A stretch of 64,000 nucleotides of DNA from Rhodococcus sp. 4CII (GCF_014256275.1 NZ_JACCFE010000002.1:3001001-3065000), one strand, 5' to 3'; counted from the first letter of the stretch, positions 45,409 through 55,048 are shown. Notes: a model not told the origin generated them from the sequence alone. Translations and numbers: made by a program.

Positions 45409-46430
45409 CCTGGCGAATGCCCAGCGAGACCGAACCGCAGGAACGGGTGTGGATGGCGTTCCCGCCTCTCGGGGCGTCGATGACCGCAACGGAGACAGAC
45501 GCCCACGAGGCGCGGACCGCGTGGACCGCGGTCGCTCACGCAGTCGCCGAATTCGAACCGGTCACCATGGTCGTCGATCCGGGGGACCGCGATGCCGCCC
45601 GGAAGTACCTGTCCTCGGACGTCGACGTGGTCGAAGCTCCCCTCGACGACGCCTGGATGCGCGACATCGGACCCACGTTCGTCCTCGACGAGGAGAACCG
45701 CCTCGGTGCCGTGGACTGGACGTTCAACGGCTGGGGACAACAGGACTGGGCCACCTGGGACCACGACAAGTCGATCGGTGCGGCCGTCACGGCGTGGTCC
45801 GGGGCCCGGCCGGTGCCGTCGTCGATGGTCAACGAGGGCGGCGGTATCCAAGTGGACGGGCGCGGAACCGTGCTCGTCACCGAGACGGTGCAACTCGACC
45901 CGCTGCGCAACCCGGCACTGGACGCGGCCGGCGTGGAGGCGGAACTCGCGCGCACGATCGGCGCCGAACACGTCGTCTGGCTGCCGCGTGGTCTGACGCG
46001 GGATTCCGAGAAGTTCGGCACCAAGGGGCACGTCGACATCGTCGCGGCGCTCCCCGCGCCCGGGGTGGTGCTGCTGCACGCCCAGCGCGACCGATCCCAT
46101 CCCGACCACGAGGTGACCGCCGAGATCCGGAAGGTACTCGCCGACAGCCGTGACCGTTCCGGTGCGCGGTGGGAGATCGTCGACGTGCCCGCCCCGAACG
46201 TCCTGCGCGACGAGGACGGCTGGGTCGATTACAGCTACATCAACCATCTCGTCGTCAACGGCGGTGTCATCGCGTGCGGCTTCGACGACCCCCGGGATGC
46301 TGTCGCCCGCGACATCCTGTCGGGCGTCTATCCCGGACGCCGCGTCGTGACGGTGGACGCACGGCAGATCTTCGCGCGGGGCGGCGGCATCCACTGCATC
46401 ACCCAGCACCAGCCGCGCGGGCGAATCTAA
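45405..46430 (+). CDS. aguA: agmatine deiminase / peptidyl-arginine deiminase family
   Basis: 341 residues of the guanidino-modifying (GME) fold. The family motifs are PLDDAWMRDIGPTF, NEGGGIQVDG, KGHVDIVA and the catalytic cysteine near the end, GGGIHCITQHQP (C331). It converts agmatine to N-carbamoylputrescine and ammonia. The ATGA overlap with aguB and the shared operon make agmatine catabolism the likely role. Its stop overlaps that of the convergent sigma-factor gene by four bases. Confidence 0.9.
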   Translation: MTWRMPSETEPQERVWMAFPPLGASMTATETDAHEARTAWTAVAHAVAEFEPVTMVVDPGDRDAARKYLSSDVDVVEAPLDDAWMRDIGPTFVLDEENRLGAVDWTFNGWGQQDWATWDHDKSIGAAVTAWSGARPVPSSMVNEGGGIQVDGRGTVLVTETVQLDPLRNPALDAAGVEAELARTIGAEHVVWLPRGLTRDSEKFGTKGHVDIVAALPAPGVVLLHAQRDRSHPDHEVTAEIRKVLADSRDRSGARWEIVDVPAPNVLRDEDGWVDYSYINHLVVNGGVIACGFDDPRDAVARDILSGVYPGRRVVTVDARQIFARGGGIHCITQHQPRGRI

Positions 46431-47653
46431 CGGGCACCGTCCACCTCCGCCAGTCGCCTGGCGAGGAAACGACGGGTCGGTTCGTTCGCCGCCAGTCCGA
46501 TTGCGGCGCGGTACTCCTCGCTCGATTCGGCGTGCCTGCCTGCTCGGCGCAGCAGGTCGGCACGAGTGGCGTGCAGGGTGTGCGTCCGCGCCAGCCGCGG
46601 GTTCCCGGCGAGCGCGTCCAACTCGGCGAGTCCGGCGTCGGGACCGTCCCGGAATCCCACCGCGACAGCACGATTGAGACGGACCGCGGGCGAGTTCCCG
46701 TACGCGCAGAGTTCGTCGTATCCAGCGACCACGGCGTTCCAGTCGGTCGCCGCCCAATTCGGCGCGGTGGCGTGGGCGGCGGCGATCGCGGCCTGCGCGC
46801 CGTACGGACCGCCTCCCCGGCGCCGCGCGGCCCGCAGGCACACGACGCCCTCCGTGATCTTCGTCCGGTCCCACCTCCTGCGGTCCTGGTCCTCGAGGGT
46901 GACGAGATCGCCGCCATCGTCGGTGCGCTCGGCCCGCCTGCTGTCGTGGAACAGCATGAGCGCCAGCAGCGCCCACGCCTCCCCCTCGTCCGGCATCAGC
47001 TCGCACAGCAGCCGGCCGAGCCGCAGCGCCTCGTCGCAGAGTTCGTCCCGGATCGCGGTGTCGCCGGCCGTGGCCGAATAGCCCTCGGTGAACACCAGGT
47101 AGATGCAGGCCAGCACCTGCGGGGTGCGCTCGGGCAGCAGATGGTCGGGCGGGACCCGGAACGGGATACCGGCGGTCCGGATCTTCGATTTGGCGCGGGT
47201 GAGTCGCTGGGACACGGTGGGTTCCGGGGCGAGGAACAACCGGGCGATCTCCGCCGGCCGCAGTCCGGCCACCAGCCGCAGCGTCAACGCCACCTGCGAC
47301 TCCGGGGACAGCGCCGGGTGGCAGCACGTGAACATGAGCCGCAACTGGTCGTCACGCACTGGCCACACCTCTTCCTCGTCCGGCGGCGGAACGAGCCGCG
47401 CCGCATCGTGCTCCTTGTCGCCGCGCAACGACTCCCGGCGCAGCCGGTCCAGTGCCCGGTGGCGGGCGACGGTCGTGATCCATGCGCCCGGGTTCCTCGG
47501 CAGACCCGCATCCGGCCAGCTGCGGAGCGCCTCGGCGAAGGCGTCCTGCACCGCATCCTCCGCGAGGGACAGGTCGCCGATCATGCGCGCCACCGTCGCC
47601 AGAGCCCGGCCGGATTCCTCCCGGAAGATGCGGCTCAGAGTGTTGTCGTCCAT
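46427..47653 (-). CDS. ECF42-type RNA polymerase sigma factor with C-terminal extension
   Basis: 408 residues. Sigma region 2 is at the N-terminus (ALATVARMIGDLSLAEDAVQDAFAEALRSWP), followed by region 4 (SQVALTLRLVAGLRPAEIARLFLAPEPTVSQRLTRAK). A long helical C-terminal domain with TPR-like repeats (LTRTHTLHATRADLLRRAGRHAES) marks the ECF42 group, whose members lack an anti-sigma gene and lie next to DGPF/YCII genes. That gene is directly upstream, overlapping by one base (TAATG). Confidence 0.92.
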   Translation of the reverse strand: MDDNTLSRIFREESGRALATVARMIGDLSLAEDAVQDAFAEALRSWPDAGLPRNPGAWITTVARHRALDRLRRESLRGDKEHDAARLVPPPDEEEVWPVRDDQLRLMFTCCHPALSPESQVALTLRLVAGLRPAEIARLFLAPEPTVSQRLTRAKSKIRTAGIPFRVPPDHLLPERTPQVLACIYLVFTEGYSATAGDTAIRDELCDEALRLGRLLCELMPDEGEAWALLALMLFHDSRRAERTDDGGDLVTLEDQDRRRWDRTKITEGVVCLRAARRRGGGPYGAQAAIAAAHATAPNWAATDWNAVVAGYDELCAYGNSPAVRLNRAVAVGFRDGPDAGLAELDALAGNPRLARTHTLHATRADLLRRAGRHAESSEEYRAAIGLAANEPTRRFLARRLAEVDGAR

Positions 47654-48363
47654 TACTCGCCGTCGGCGACGATCTGCCGGAGTTCGATGCATCCTTTCGG
47701 CGACACCGGAATCTTCGCCGCCCACGCGATCGCTGCCTCACGGTCGTCGGCGGCGAGCACGTAGAGGCCGTTCGCGACTTCCGCGGTCTCGGCGAAGGGT
47801 CCGTCGGTGAGTAGGAGTTCCCCGTCCCGGACGCGGATCGTGGTCGCGGAGTCCGGCGTGTGCAGGGCTCCACCGCCGCGGATCGCGGACCCGGCGAGGC
47901 GGCCGAACTTCTCGTGCTCGGCCATGCCCTCGTCCCACTGGGGCGTGCCCGGCGATACCGCCGCCGCCACCGGTTCCCGGAGCAGCGCCAGCCAGCAGCC
48001 CTTCTGATCGGTCACGGGCATCCACTCGACCATCGGCCACAGTTCGACGGACCCCTCGGCGGCCTCGGGAATGTGCCGCGCGATCTCCAGCACCTCGTCG
48101 AGGTCCGATCCCTGGAGAACGTAGAAACCGCCGATCACCTCCGCCGTTTCCGCGAACGGGCCGTCCGTGATCAGCGCACGCCCGTCCTCGTTTCTGACGG
48201 TCGCCGCCTCCGTGCTCGGGTACAGGGCTCCGCCGCCCGCGAGCGCGGAACCGGCGCGCTCCCAGAACGCCCGATGGCGGCCCAGTGCAACGGCGAACTC
48301 CGGGCTGTCCGGACCCCATTCGGTGGCGTTCGTCTCGCCCGCCAGCAATGCCAGGTAGTACAT
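47653..48363 (-). CDS. tandem YCII/DGPF-domain protein
   Basis: 236 residues with two copies of the YCII-related fold. Each carries the TDGPFAETAEV signature (about residues 65-75 and 186-196). Each repeat also has MYYLALL/WLALLRE and GGxxLxTPxSATT-type strands. The family is tied to ECF42 sigma factors; it may be an enzyme or a signal partner, and its function is unknown. Most family members have a single domain, so this one is a fusion or duplication. Confidence 0.88.
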   Translation of the reverse strand: MYYLALLAGETNATEWGPDSPEFAVALGRHRAFWERAGSALAGGGALYPSTEAATVRNEDGRALITDGPFAETAEVIGGFYVLQGSDLDEVLEIARHIPEAAEGSVELWPMVEWMPVTDQKGCWLALLREPVAAAVSPGTPQWDEGMAEHEKFGRLAGSAIRGGGALHTPDSATTIRVRDGELLLTDGPFAETAEVANGLYVLAADDREAAIAWAAKIPVSPKGCIELRQIVADGE

Positions 48364-48582
48364 GACGTCATCCTTCCGCGATTCGAAGGAACTCGGGTGC
48401 TCCTTCTGACCAGACGACGAAGAAGTCGGGCGGACTTCTACATGTGCGGCGAGAAACCTGCGAACGACAGGTGAAGAATGGTCGACGAAGCCCTACCCAC
48501 CACCAACTGTTCACCATCTGGTCACGTGATCGTGAGATAACGGGCCGTACGCACCACCACCGCTCAGAGAAGGAATCCTGGA

Positions 48583-51500
48583 TTGTCTCTCCAGTCGCCG
48601 ACGGATTCGGACCTGTCGCTCCGTATACCCCGGGAATTCCTCCGCCGCGAATTCGCGCCGGCGCCGCGCACCCTCGTCGACATCCTGGTCGCGACAGCCG
48701 AGGCGAACCCCGAAGCCCCGGCGATCGACGACGGCACGACTTCGCTGACGTACCGCGAACTGCTCGAGGAGATCCGACAGACGGCCGAGGTCCTCGCCGA
48801 TTCGGGCGTCGGGGCCGGCGATCGGGTCGGTATCCGCATGCCGTCCGGGTCCTGCTCGCTGTACGTCGCGATCCTCGCGACGCTCGCCGTCGGCGCCGCC
48901 TACGTTCCGGTCGACGCGGACGACCCCGAGGAACGCGCCGAACTCGTGTTCGGTGAGGCGCAGGTCCGGTGTGTGGTGACCGGCTCAGGTATCACCGCGG
49001 GCACCGCCCCCGACAGGGAAGAGTCGCCGAGCGCCCGCCCGCCGACCGTCGACGACGACGCCTGGATCATCTTCACCTCCGGATCCACCGGCACCCCCAA
49101 AGGCGTCGCGGTGAACCATCGCAACGCGGCGGCCTTCGTGGACGCCGAGGCCCGGATGTTCCTGCGTGAAGACCCGATCCGGCCCGGAGACCGGGTGCTG
49201 GCCGGACTGTCGGTGGCGTTCGACGCGTCCTGCGAGGAGATGTGGCTCGCGTGGCGGCACGGTGCCTGCCTCGTTCCCGCGCCCCGGTCCCTGGTCCGCA
49301 GCGGCATGGATCTCGGCCCGTGGCTCGTCGCACGCGACGTCAGCATCGTCTCGACGGTGCCGACCCTGGCATCGCTGTGGCCCGCCGAGGCCCTCGAGGC
49401 CGTGCGCCTGCTGATCTTCGGCGGCGAGGCCTGCCCGCCCGAACTGGCGGAGCGGCTGGCCGTCGACGGACGCGAGGTGTGGAACACGTACGGGCCCACC
49501 GAGGCGACGGTCGTGGCCTGCGGCGCGCTGATGGACGGCAAGAGTCCGGTCAGCATCGGACTCCCGCTGGACGGCTGGGATCTCGCCGTCGTCGACGCGG
49601 CCGGCGAACCCGTGCCCGAGGGTGAGGTGGGTGAACTGGTCATCGGCGGTGTCGGCCTGGCCCGGTACCTCGACCCGGCGAAGGACGCCGAGAAGTACGC
49701 CCCGATGCCGACGCTCGGCTGGGAGCGCGCCTACCGCAGCGGCGACCTCGTCCGACTCGACCGCAGCGGGCTGCTGTTCCAGGGTCGCGCGGACGATCAG
49801 GTGAAACTCGGTGGCAGGCGCATCGAGCTGGGCGAGGTCGACAACGCCCTGCAGAATCTTCCCGGCGTCGGCGGTGCGGCCGCGGCCGTGCGCAGGACCG
49901 GTGCCGGTCACCAGATCCTCGTCGGCTATCTGGCCAGCACCAACCCTGACTTCGACCTCAAGGCCGCGCACGCCGCGCTCGTCGAGCAGCTCCCGGCGGC
50001 GCTGGTCCCCCGGCTGGTGCTGGTCGACGAACTGCCCACCCGAACGTCGGGCAAGGTCGACCGGAACGCCCTCCCCTGGCCCCCGCCGGGCGTCGACGAC
50101 GCCGCCGAGAAATTGGGTCTCGAGGGCACGCAGGCGTGGGTCGCGGGGTTGTGGGCGTCGATTCTCGGCGCCGAGATCACGGGGCCCGACGACGATTTCT
50201 TCGAACTCGGCGGCGGATCCCTCTCCGCCGCCCAACTGGTCACGGCGCTGCGCGAACGGTTCCCCGAAGTGACGGTCGCGCAACTCTACGACCATCCGCG
50301 GCTCGGTTCACTCGCCGAATACCTCGACCAGCTGGCGCCGATCGACGCCGCCGAACCCCGCGTGGTGGTCCCGACTCCGCGTCGAAGCCAGCTCGCGCAG
50401 ATCGCGGCGACCGTTCCGCTCACCACCCTCACCGGTCTGCAGTGGGTCACCTGGTTGGCGATTGCGAACAACGTCTTCTCGTGGTTCACGACCGTGTCCT
50501 GGGCGCCGACGGTGTCGTGGTGGTGGATTCTGCTCGCCTTCTTCGCGTTCATCAGCCCGGTGGGCCGGATGGCGATCTCGGTGCTCGGTTCACGGATCCT
50601 GCTGCGGGGGCTCGAACCGGGAACCTATCCCCGAGGGGGCAGTGAACACCTGAGACTGTGGGTGGCCCTGCGCCTCACCGAGGCCAGCGGCGCCGCGAAC
50701 CTGTCCGGCGCCCCCTGGATGCTTTATTACGCGCGGGCACTCGGCGCCACGGTCGGCAGGGGCGTCGACCTGCACACCCTGCCGCCGGTCACCGGCATGC
50801 TCGAACTCGGCGACGGCTGCTCGGTCGAACCCGAGGTCGACCTGTCCGGGCACTGGGTCGACGGCGACGTCGTCCACATCGGCGGGATCAAGATCGGTCC
50901 CGGCGCGTCGGTGGGCGCCCGATCGACGCTGCTGCCCGGCGCCGCCATCGGGCGGGGCGCCGAGGTCGAGGCCGGCTCCGCCGTGTTCGGGCGCGTCAAG
51001 GCCAATCAGCACTGGGCCGGTTCACCCGCGGTCAAGGTGGGCAAGGCCGTCCACCCGTGGCCCGAGGAGACGCCGCGGCGTGCGTCGTACTGGGTTCCCG
51101 TGTTCGGCGGGACGTCGATGCTCATCGCCGGGCTGCCGATCTTCGCGCTCGTCGCCGGAATCGTGCTCATCGGGTGGTGGATCCGCGACGCTGGCACGCT
51201 CGGGTCCGCGGTGCTCCAGTCGCTGGTGATCCTGCCCGCCGCGACGCTCGTCAGCCTCGCCGTGTTCGCCGGCCTCACGGTCGTGTCCGTCCGGCTGCTG
51301 TCGATCGGGCTGCGGGAGGGGTACCACCCGGTCCGCAGTCGCATCGGCTGGCAGGTGTGGGCCACCGAACGGCTCATGGACTCCGCCCGCACCTTCCTGT
51401 TTCCGCTGTACGCGAGCCTGCTGACGCCGGGATGGCTGCGGTTGCTGGGCGCCCGGATCGGCAAGAACGTGGAAGCGTCGACCGTGCTCATGCTGCCGAA

Positions 51501-52473
51501 GTTCACGACCGTCGCCGACGGCGCGTTTCTCGCCGACGACACGATGATCGCGAGCTACGAACTCGGCGGCGGTTGGATGCACATCGAACACGCCAAGGTC
51601 GGCAAGCGCGCGTTCCTCGGCAATTCCGGGATGACCGGTCCAGGTCGGCGGGTTCCCAAGAACGGGCTCGTCGCGGTGCTGTCGGCCACACCGTCGAAGG
51701 CGAAATCGGGTTCGTCCTGGCTGGGCAGTCCCCCCGTCCGTCTCCGGAGGGCGCCCGGTGACACCGACGCCAGCCGCACGTTCCGCCCGCCGTACCGGCT
51801 CAAGGTGGCGCGCGCCTTCGTCGAGACGTGCCGCCTCATTCCGGTGATGGTGACGTTCGGGATCGGGCTCGGCGTGTTGTTCGCGCTGCAGGTCATGGCC
51901 GACCGCGTCGGTTTCTGGCTCGCGGGGCTCGCCGGCGGCATCGTCCTCCTCGTTGCGGGTGCGGTCGCCGGGCTGATCTCCATAATCGCGAAATGGCTGG
52001 TCGTCGGACGCATCGGGAAGATCGAGCACCCACTGTGGAGTTCGTTCGTGTGGCGGAACGAGGTGTCGGACGCGTTCGTCGAGACCGTCGCCGCGCCCTG
52101 GTTCGCCCGCGCCGCCACCGGCACCGCCGTGCTTAACGTCTGGTTGCGGGGCCTCGGCGCCACCATCGGCAAGGGCGTGTGGTGTGAAACCTACTGGCTT
52201 CCCGAGGCCGATCTGGTGACGCTGGGCGACGGCGCGACCGTGGAACGGGGGTGCGTCGTGCAGACTCACCTGTTCCATGATCGGATCATGTCCATGGACA
52301 CCGTCATCCTCGGGGCCGGCGCCACCCTCGGCCCGCACTGCGTCGCGCTGCCCGCCGCCCGGATCGGGGAAGGAGCCACGGTCGGCCCGGCCTCCCTCGT
52401 CATGCGCGGCGACACGGTGCCGCCGTCCACGCGCTGGCAGGGCAACCCGATCGCCCCGTGGCCGGGCGCGTGA
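48583..52473 (+). CDS. Pls/PosA-family single-module NRPS, predicted lysine homopolymer synthetase
   Basis: 1296 residues. The adenylation domain (about 25-500) has IIFTSGSTGTPKG (A3), NTYGPTEA (A5), YRSGDLVRLD and TSGKVDRNALP (A10). The carrier domain has the phosphopantetheine serine S546 (FFELGGGSLS). Six membrane helices (about 614-636, 645-668, 843-867, 878-905, 1086-1105 and 1112-1142) alternate with three soluble blocks rich in hexapeptide-like repeats. This is the epsilon-poly-lysine synthetase (Pls) layout and length. Hand alignment with GrsA gives a pocket code of D-A-E-S-I-G-T-V-V-K, close to the lysine code. TTG 48583 follows AGAAGGA. Confidence 0.85.
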   Translation: MSLQSPTDSDLSLRIPREFLRREFAPAPRTLVDILVATAEANPEAPAIDDGTTSLTYRELLEEIRQTAEVLADSGVGAGDRVGIRMPSGSCSLYVAILATLAVGAAYVPVDADDPEERAELVFGEAQVRCVVTGSGITAGTAPDREESPSARPPTVDDDAWIIFTSGSTGTPKGVAVNHRNAAAFVDAEARMFLREDPIRPGDRVLAGLSVAFDASCEEMWLAWRHGACLVPAPRSLVRSGMDLGPWLVARDVSIVSTVPTLASLWPAEALEAVRLLIFGGEACPPELAERLAVDGREVWNTYGPTEATVVACGALMDGKSPVSIGLPLDGWDLAVVDAAGEPVPEGEVGELVIGGVGLARYLDPAKDAEKYAPMPTLGWERAYRSGDLVRLDRSGLLFQGRADDQVKLGGRRIELGEVDNALQNLPGVGGAAAAVRRTGAGHQILVGYLASTNPDFDLKAAHAALVEQLPAALVPRLVLVDELPTRTSGKVDRNALPWPPPGVDDAAEKLGLEGTQAWVAGLWASILGAEITGPDDDFFELGGGSLSAAQLVTALRERFPEVTVAQLYDHPRLGSLAEYLDQLAPIDAAEPRVVVPTPRRSQLAQIAATVPLTTLTGLQWVTWLAIANNVFSWFTTVSWAPTVSWWWILLAFFAFISPVGRMAISVLGSRILLRGLEPGTYPRGGSEHLRLWVALRLTEASGAANLSGAPWMLYYARALGATVGRGVDLHTLPPVTGMLELGDGCSVEPEVDLSGHWVDGDVVHIGGIKIGPGASVGARSTLLPGAAIGRGAEVEAGSAVFGRVKANQHWAGSPAVKVGKAVHPWPEETPRRASYWVPVFGGTSMLIAGLPIFALVAGIVLIGWWIRDAGTLGSAVLQSLVILPAATLVSLAVFAGLTVVSVRLLSIGLREGYHPVRSRIGWQVWATERLMDSARTFLFPLYASLLTPGWLRLLGARIGKNVEASTVLMLPKFTTVADGAFLADDTMIASYELGGGWMHIEHAKVGKRAFLGNSGMTGPGRRVPKNGLVAVLSATPSKAKSGSSWLGSPPVRLRRAPGDTDASRTFRPPYRLKVARAFVETCRLIPVMVTFGIGLGVLFALQVMADRVGFWLAGLAGGIVLLVAGAVAGLISIIAKWLVVGRIGKIEHPLWSSFVWRNEVSDAFVETVAAPWFARAATGTAVLNVWLRGLGATIGKGVWCETYWLPEADLVTLGDGATVERGCVVQTHLFHDRIMSMDTVILGAGATLGPHCVALPAARIGEGATVGPASLVMRGDTVPPSTRWQGNPIAPWPGA

Positions 52474-53786
52474 AGCCCGCCAAGGGGATCGACGAGCCGG
52501 TCGACCCGTACCTCCCCCAGAACGGCAACCGCGGATACCGGGTGTCGCGGTACGACCTCGAACTCACGTACAAGGTCCACAGCAACCGGTTGGCGGGCAA
52601 AGCCACGATCACGGCGGTGGCCACCGAGACACGGTCCCGGTTCGCCCTCGACCTCGCGGCCAACCTGCACGTCACCAAGGTCGCGGCCAACGGGTCCCGC
52701 AGCACGAAATGGCTGCACCGGAACGGGAAGCTGATCGTCACTCCGGCCCGGGAGATTCCGGCCGGCGCCGCTCTGGTGCTCACCGTCCAGTACGGGGGTT
52801 CCCCGAAACCGATCCGCAGCGTGTGGGGCGAGGTCGGCTGGGAGGAACTGTCCGAGGGAGCGCTCGTCGCCAGCCAGCCCAACGGCGCGGCGTCCTGGTT
52901 TCCCTGCGACGACCATCCGAGTTCGAAGGCCAGTTACCGCATCTCGATCTCGACCGATTCACCGTACTACGCGGTCGCCAACGGCACCCTCGTCAGCAAG
53001 CAGACCCGGGCCAGTCAGACCACGTGGGTGTACGAGCAGACCGAGCCGATGTCGAGCTATCTGGCCACCGTCCAGATCGGGCCGTACGAGCGCCGCAGCT
53101 TCGGGTCCGGTGGTGTTCCGATGTTCGCCGTCCACCCGCCGCGACTGCGTGCGTCGTTCGACGTGGACTTCGGCCGGCAGCCTCAGATGATGGACCTGTT
53201 CGGCCGGTTGTTCGGACCGTACCCGTTCGCCGACTACACGGTGGTGGTGGCGGACGACGAGTTGGAGATCCCGCTCGAGGCGCAGGGACTGTCGATCTTC
53301 GGCGCCAACCATTGCACCGGCCGGCGCTGGTCCGAACGTCTGGTGGCGCACGAGCTCGCCCATCAGTGGTTCGGCAACAGCCTGACGCTCGGTCAGTGGC
53401 GGGACATCTGGTTGCACGAGGGATTCGCCTGTTACGCGGAGTGGATCTGGTCGGAGAATTCGGGTGGGCCGTCGGCGCATCGGCTGGCTCTGCAGGCGCA
53501 TCAGGGTCTGTCCCGGAAACCGCAGGATCTGGTGATCGCCGACCCGGGACCGCAATTGATGTTCGACGACCGCGTCTACAAGCGGGGTGCGCTCACGCTC
53601 CACGCACTACGACGCCGGCTCGGCGACGACAAGTTCTTCGCGTTGCTCCGGGAGTGGACGCTGGCCCACCGCTACTCCACGGTCACGAGTGAGCAGTTCA
53701 CCGATCTGGCAACCCACTACACGGACGAGCCGCTGCGCCGGCTGTGGGACTCCTGGCTCGGGGAGAAGACGCTGCCGTCGATGTGA
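52470..53786 (+). CDS. M1-family zinc aminopeptidase, partner of the Pls-like synthetase
   Basis: 438 residues; GTG 52470 overlaps the NRPS stop (GTGA), while GTG 52458 is an alternative. The zinc motif HELAHQWFGN (about residue 294) has the third ligand Glu in IWLHEGFACYAEW, 18 residues after the second His. In place of the GAMEN motif it has PLEAQGL, normal for this actinobacterial subgroup. It is short for M1 enzymes, lacking the C-terminal domain, and has no signal peptide. Coupling to a Pls-like gene suggests it trims or degrades the polymer, as aminopeptidase-type polylysine-degrading enzymes do in producers. Its 3' end overlaps the convergent MFS gene by 70 bases. Confidence 0.85.
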   Translation: MKPAKGIDEPVDPYLPQNGNRGYRVSRYDLELTYKVHSNRLAGKATITAVATETRSRFALDLAANLHVTKVAANGSRSTKWLHRNGKLIVTPAREIPAGAALVLTVQYGGSPKPIRSVWGEVGWEELSEGALVASQPNGAASWFPCDDHPSSKASYRISISTDSPYYAVANGTLVSKQTRASQTTWVYEQTEPMSSYLATVQIGPYERRSFGSGGVPMFAVHPPRLRASFDVDFGRQPQMMDLFGRLFGPYPFADYTVVVADDELEIPLEAQGLSIFGANHCTGRRWSERLVAHELAHQWFGNSLTLGQWRDIWLHEGFACYAEWIWSENSGGPSAHRLALQAHQGLSRKPQDLVIADPGPQLMFDDRVYKRGALTLHALRRRLGDDKFFALLREWTLAHRYSTVTSEQFTDLATHYTDEPLRRLWDSWLGEKTLPSM

Positions 53787-55048
53787 TCCGCCGCCTCCTG
53801 ATTCGGGAGGTGCGAGCGCCACTTCGCAACTGCGAGCGCAAGGCATCCCGCGGCCGCGACCGCGCCGAACACGAACATTCGCGGATATGTCACCGCCGGG
53901 AACGTCTCGGACAGGTAGGCCATCACGGCGGGCATCCCGAATCCCAGGTACGTCAGCGAGTAGAAGACGGCGGTCAGTCCGGCGAGGTCGTCCGGTCCCG
54001 CTATCCGCTGGATCTCCTGCAGTCCCGACACCATGGCCATGCCGTATCCGCAGCCGAGCACGACGCCGGCCACGAGCGCGAGCGGAACGGTGAGCGCGGA
54101 CGCGGCGGCGACGGCCGCGACCATGCCTGCGAGGACGACGGCGAGCGAGACGACGACGGCGCGTGCGCTGCGGGGAGTGTCGATCTTGCGGCCGAGTGCC
54201 TGGATGGCGAAGCCCGCTCCGAGGCCGAGCATGCACATCAGCGCGGAGAACGCGAGCGGCAACCCGCCGGTGTGCCCGGACATCAGCGACGGGAGCACCG
54301 CGTAGGCCGCGGCCGCCGTACCGAACACCCAGGGTGCGAGCGGGGCGATCACGAACAGGAATCGCTTGTGTGCGGCGGACGGGATCGCGAGGTCGCGGAC
54401 GAGCGAAACCCGTTCGGAGACAGGCTGTGCCGCGCGGGTTTCGGGGGCACGCCACAGTGCGACGGCAGCGGAGACGGCGATCGCGCTGTGCACGACGTAG
54501 GACAGGACGCTCGGCATCGGCGCCCACTGCGCGAGAACACCGGCGACGCCCGCGCCGAGGCCGAAACCACCGGTCAGGCTCATCGCGGCCCGCCGCGCCC
54601 CGGCGCCGTCCGTGGCCACCGGGTCCCAGGGCGCGGTCGACAGTTCCTTCACCCAGCTGCCGCCGACGGCCATGCCGAGGCCGAGCGCGACGCCGCACAG
54701 GACCCGCCCGACGATGAGCATCGCCGCCGAGTCGGCGCCGAGGGCCAGGAGTGCGGAGCCGGCCACCGTCAGGAATGGTGCCGGCAGCAGGATCGGCCGA
54801 CGTCCCAGCCGATCGGAGAGTGGGCCGCCCAGGAGCAGGGCGGGCACGATCCCGACGACGTAGGCGAACAGGAAGAGATCGACCGTCACCGGTGCGAAAC
54901 CGTGGTCGGCGCGGTACATGCCCAGGAGCGGCGTGAACTGGTTGCCGCCCCACGCCACCGCGAACATGGTCGTGGCCACCAGCAGCCAGGCGCGCGGCGA
55001 CGCGAGGGCCTCGGGCACCTTCGCCGGGGATTCGCGGACGACCGTCAT
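53717..55048 (-). CDS. MFS transporter, 12-helix type
   Basis: 443 residues with about 12 membrane helices. The motif-A-like loop GGPLSDRLGRRPILLP is at about 60-75, and the second-half counterpart is IQALGRKIDTPRS. It is probably a sugar- or acid-type MFS exporter or importer; the substrate is unknown. It is operonic with the GntR gene, whose stop overlaps its ATG by ATGA, so GntR likely controls it. Confidence 0.88.
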   Translation of the reverse strand: MTVVRESPAKVPEALASPRAWLLVATTMFAVAWGGNQFTPLLGMYRADHGFAPVTVDLFLFAYVVGIVPALLLGGPLSDRLGRRPILLPAPFLTVAGSALLALGADSAAMLIVGRVLCGVALGLGMAVGGSWVKELSTAPWDPVATDGAGARRAAMSLTGGFGLGAGVAGVLAQWAPMPSVLSYVVHSAIAVSAAVALWRAPETRAAQPVSERVSLVRDLAIPSAAHKRFLFVIAPLAPWVFGTAAAAYAVLPSLMSGHTGGLPLAFSALMCMLGLGAGFAIQALGRKIDTPRSARAVVVSLAVVLAGMVAAVAAASALTVPLALVAGVVLGCGYGMAMVSGLQEIQRIAGPDDLAGLTAVFYSLTYLGFGMPAVMAYLSETFPAVTYPRMFVFGAVAAAGCLALAVAKWRSHLPNQEAADHIDGSVFSPSQESHSRRSGSSV

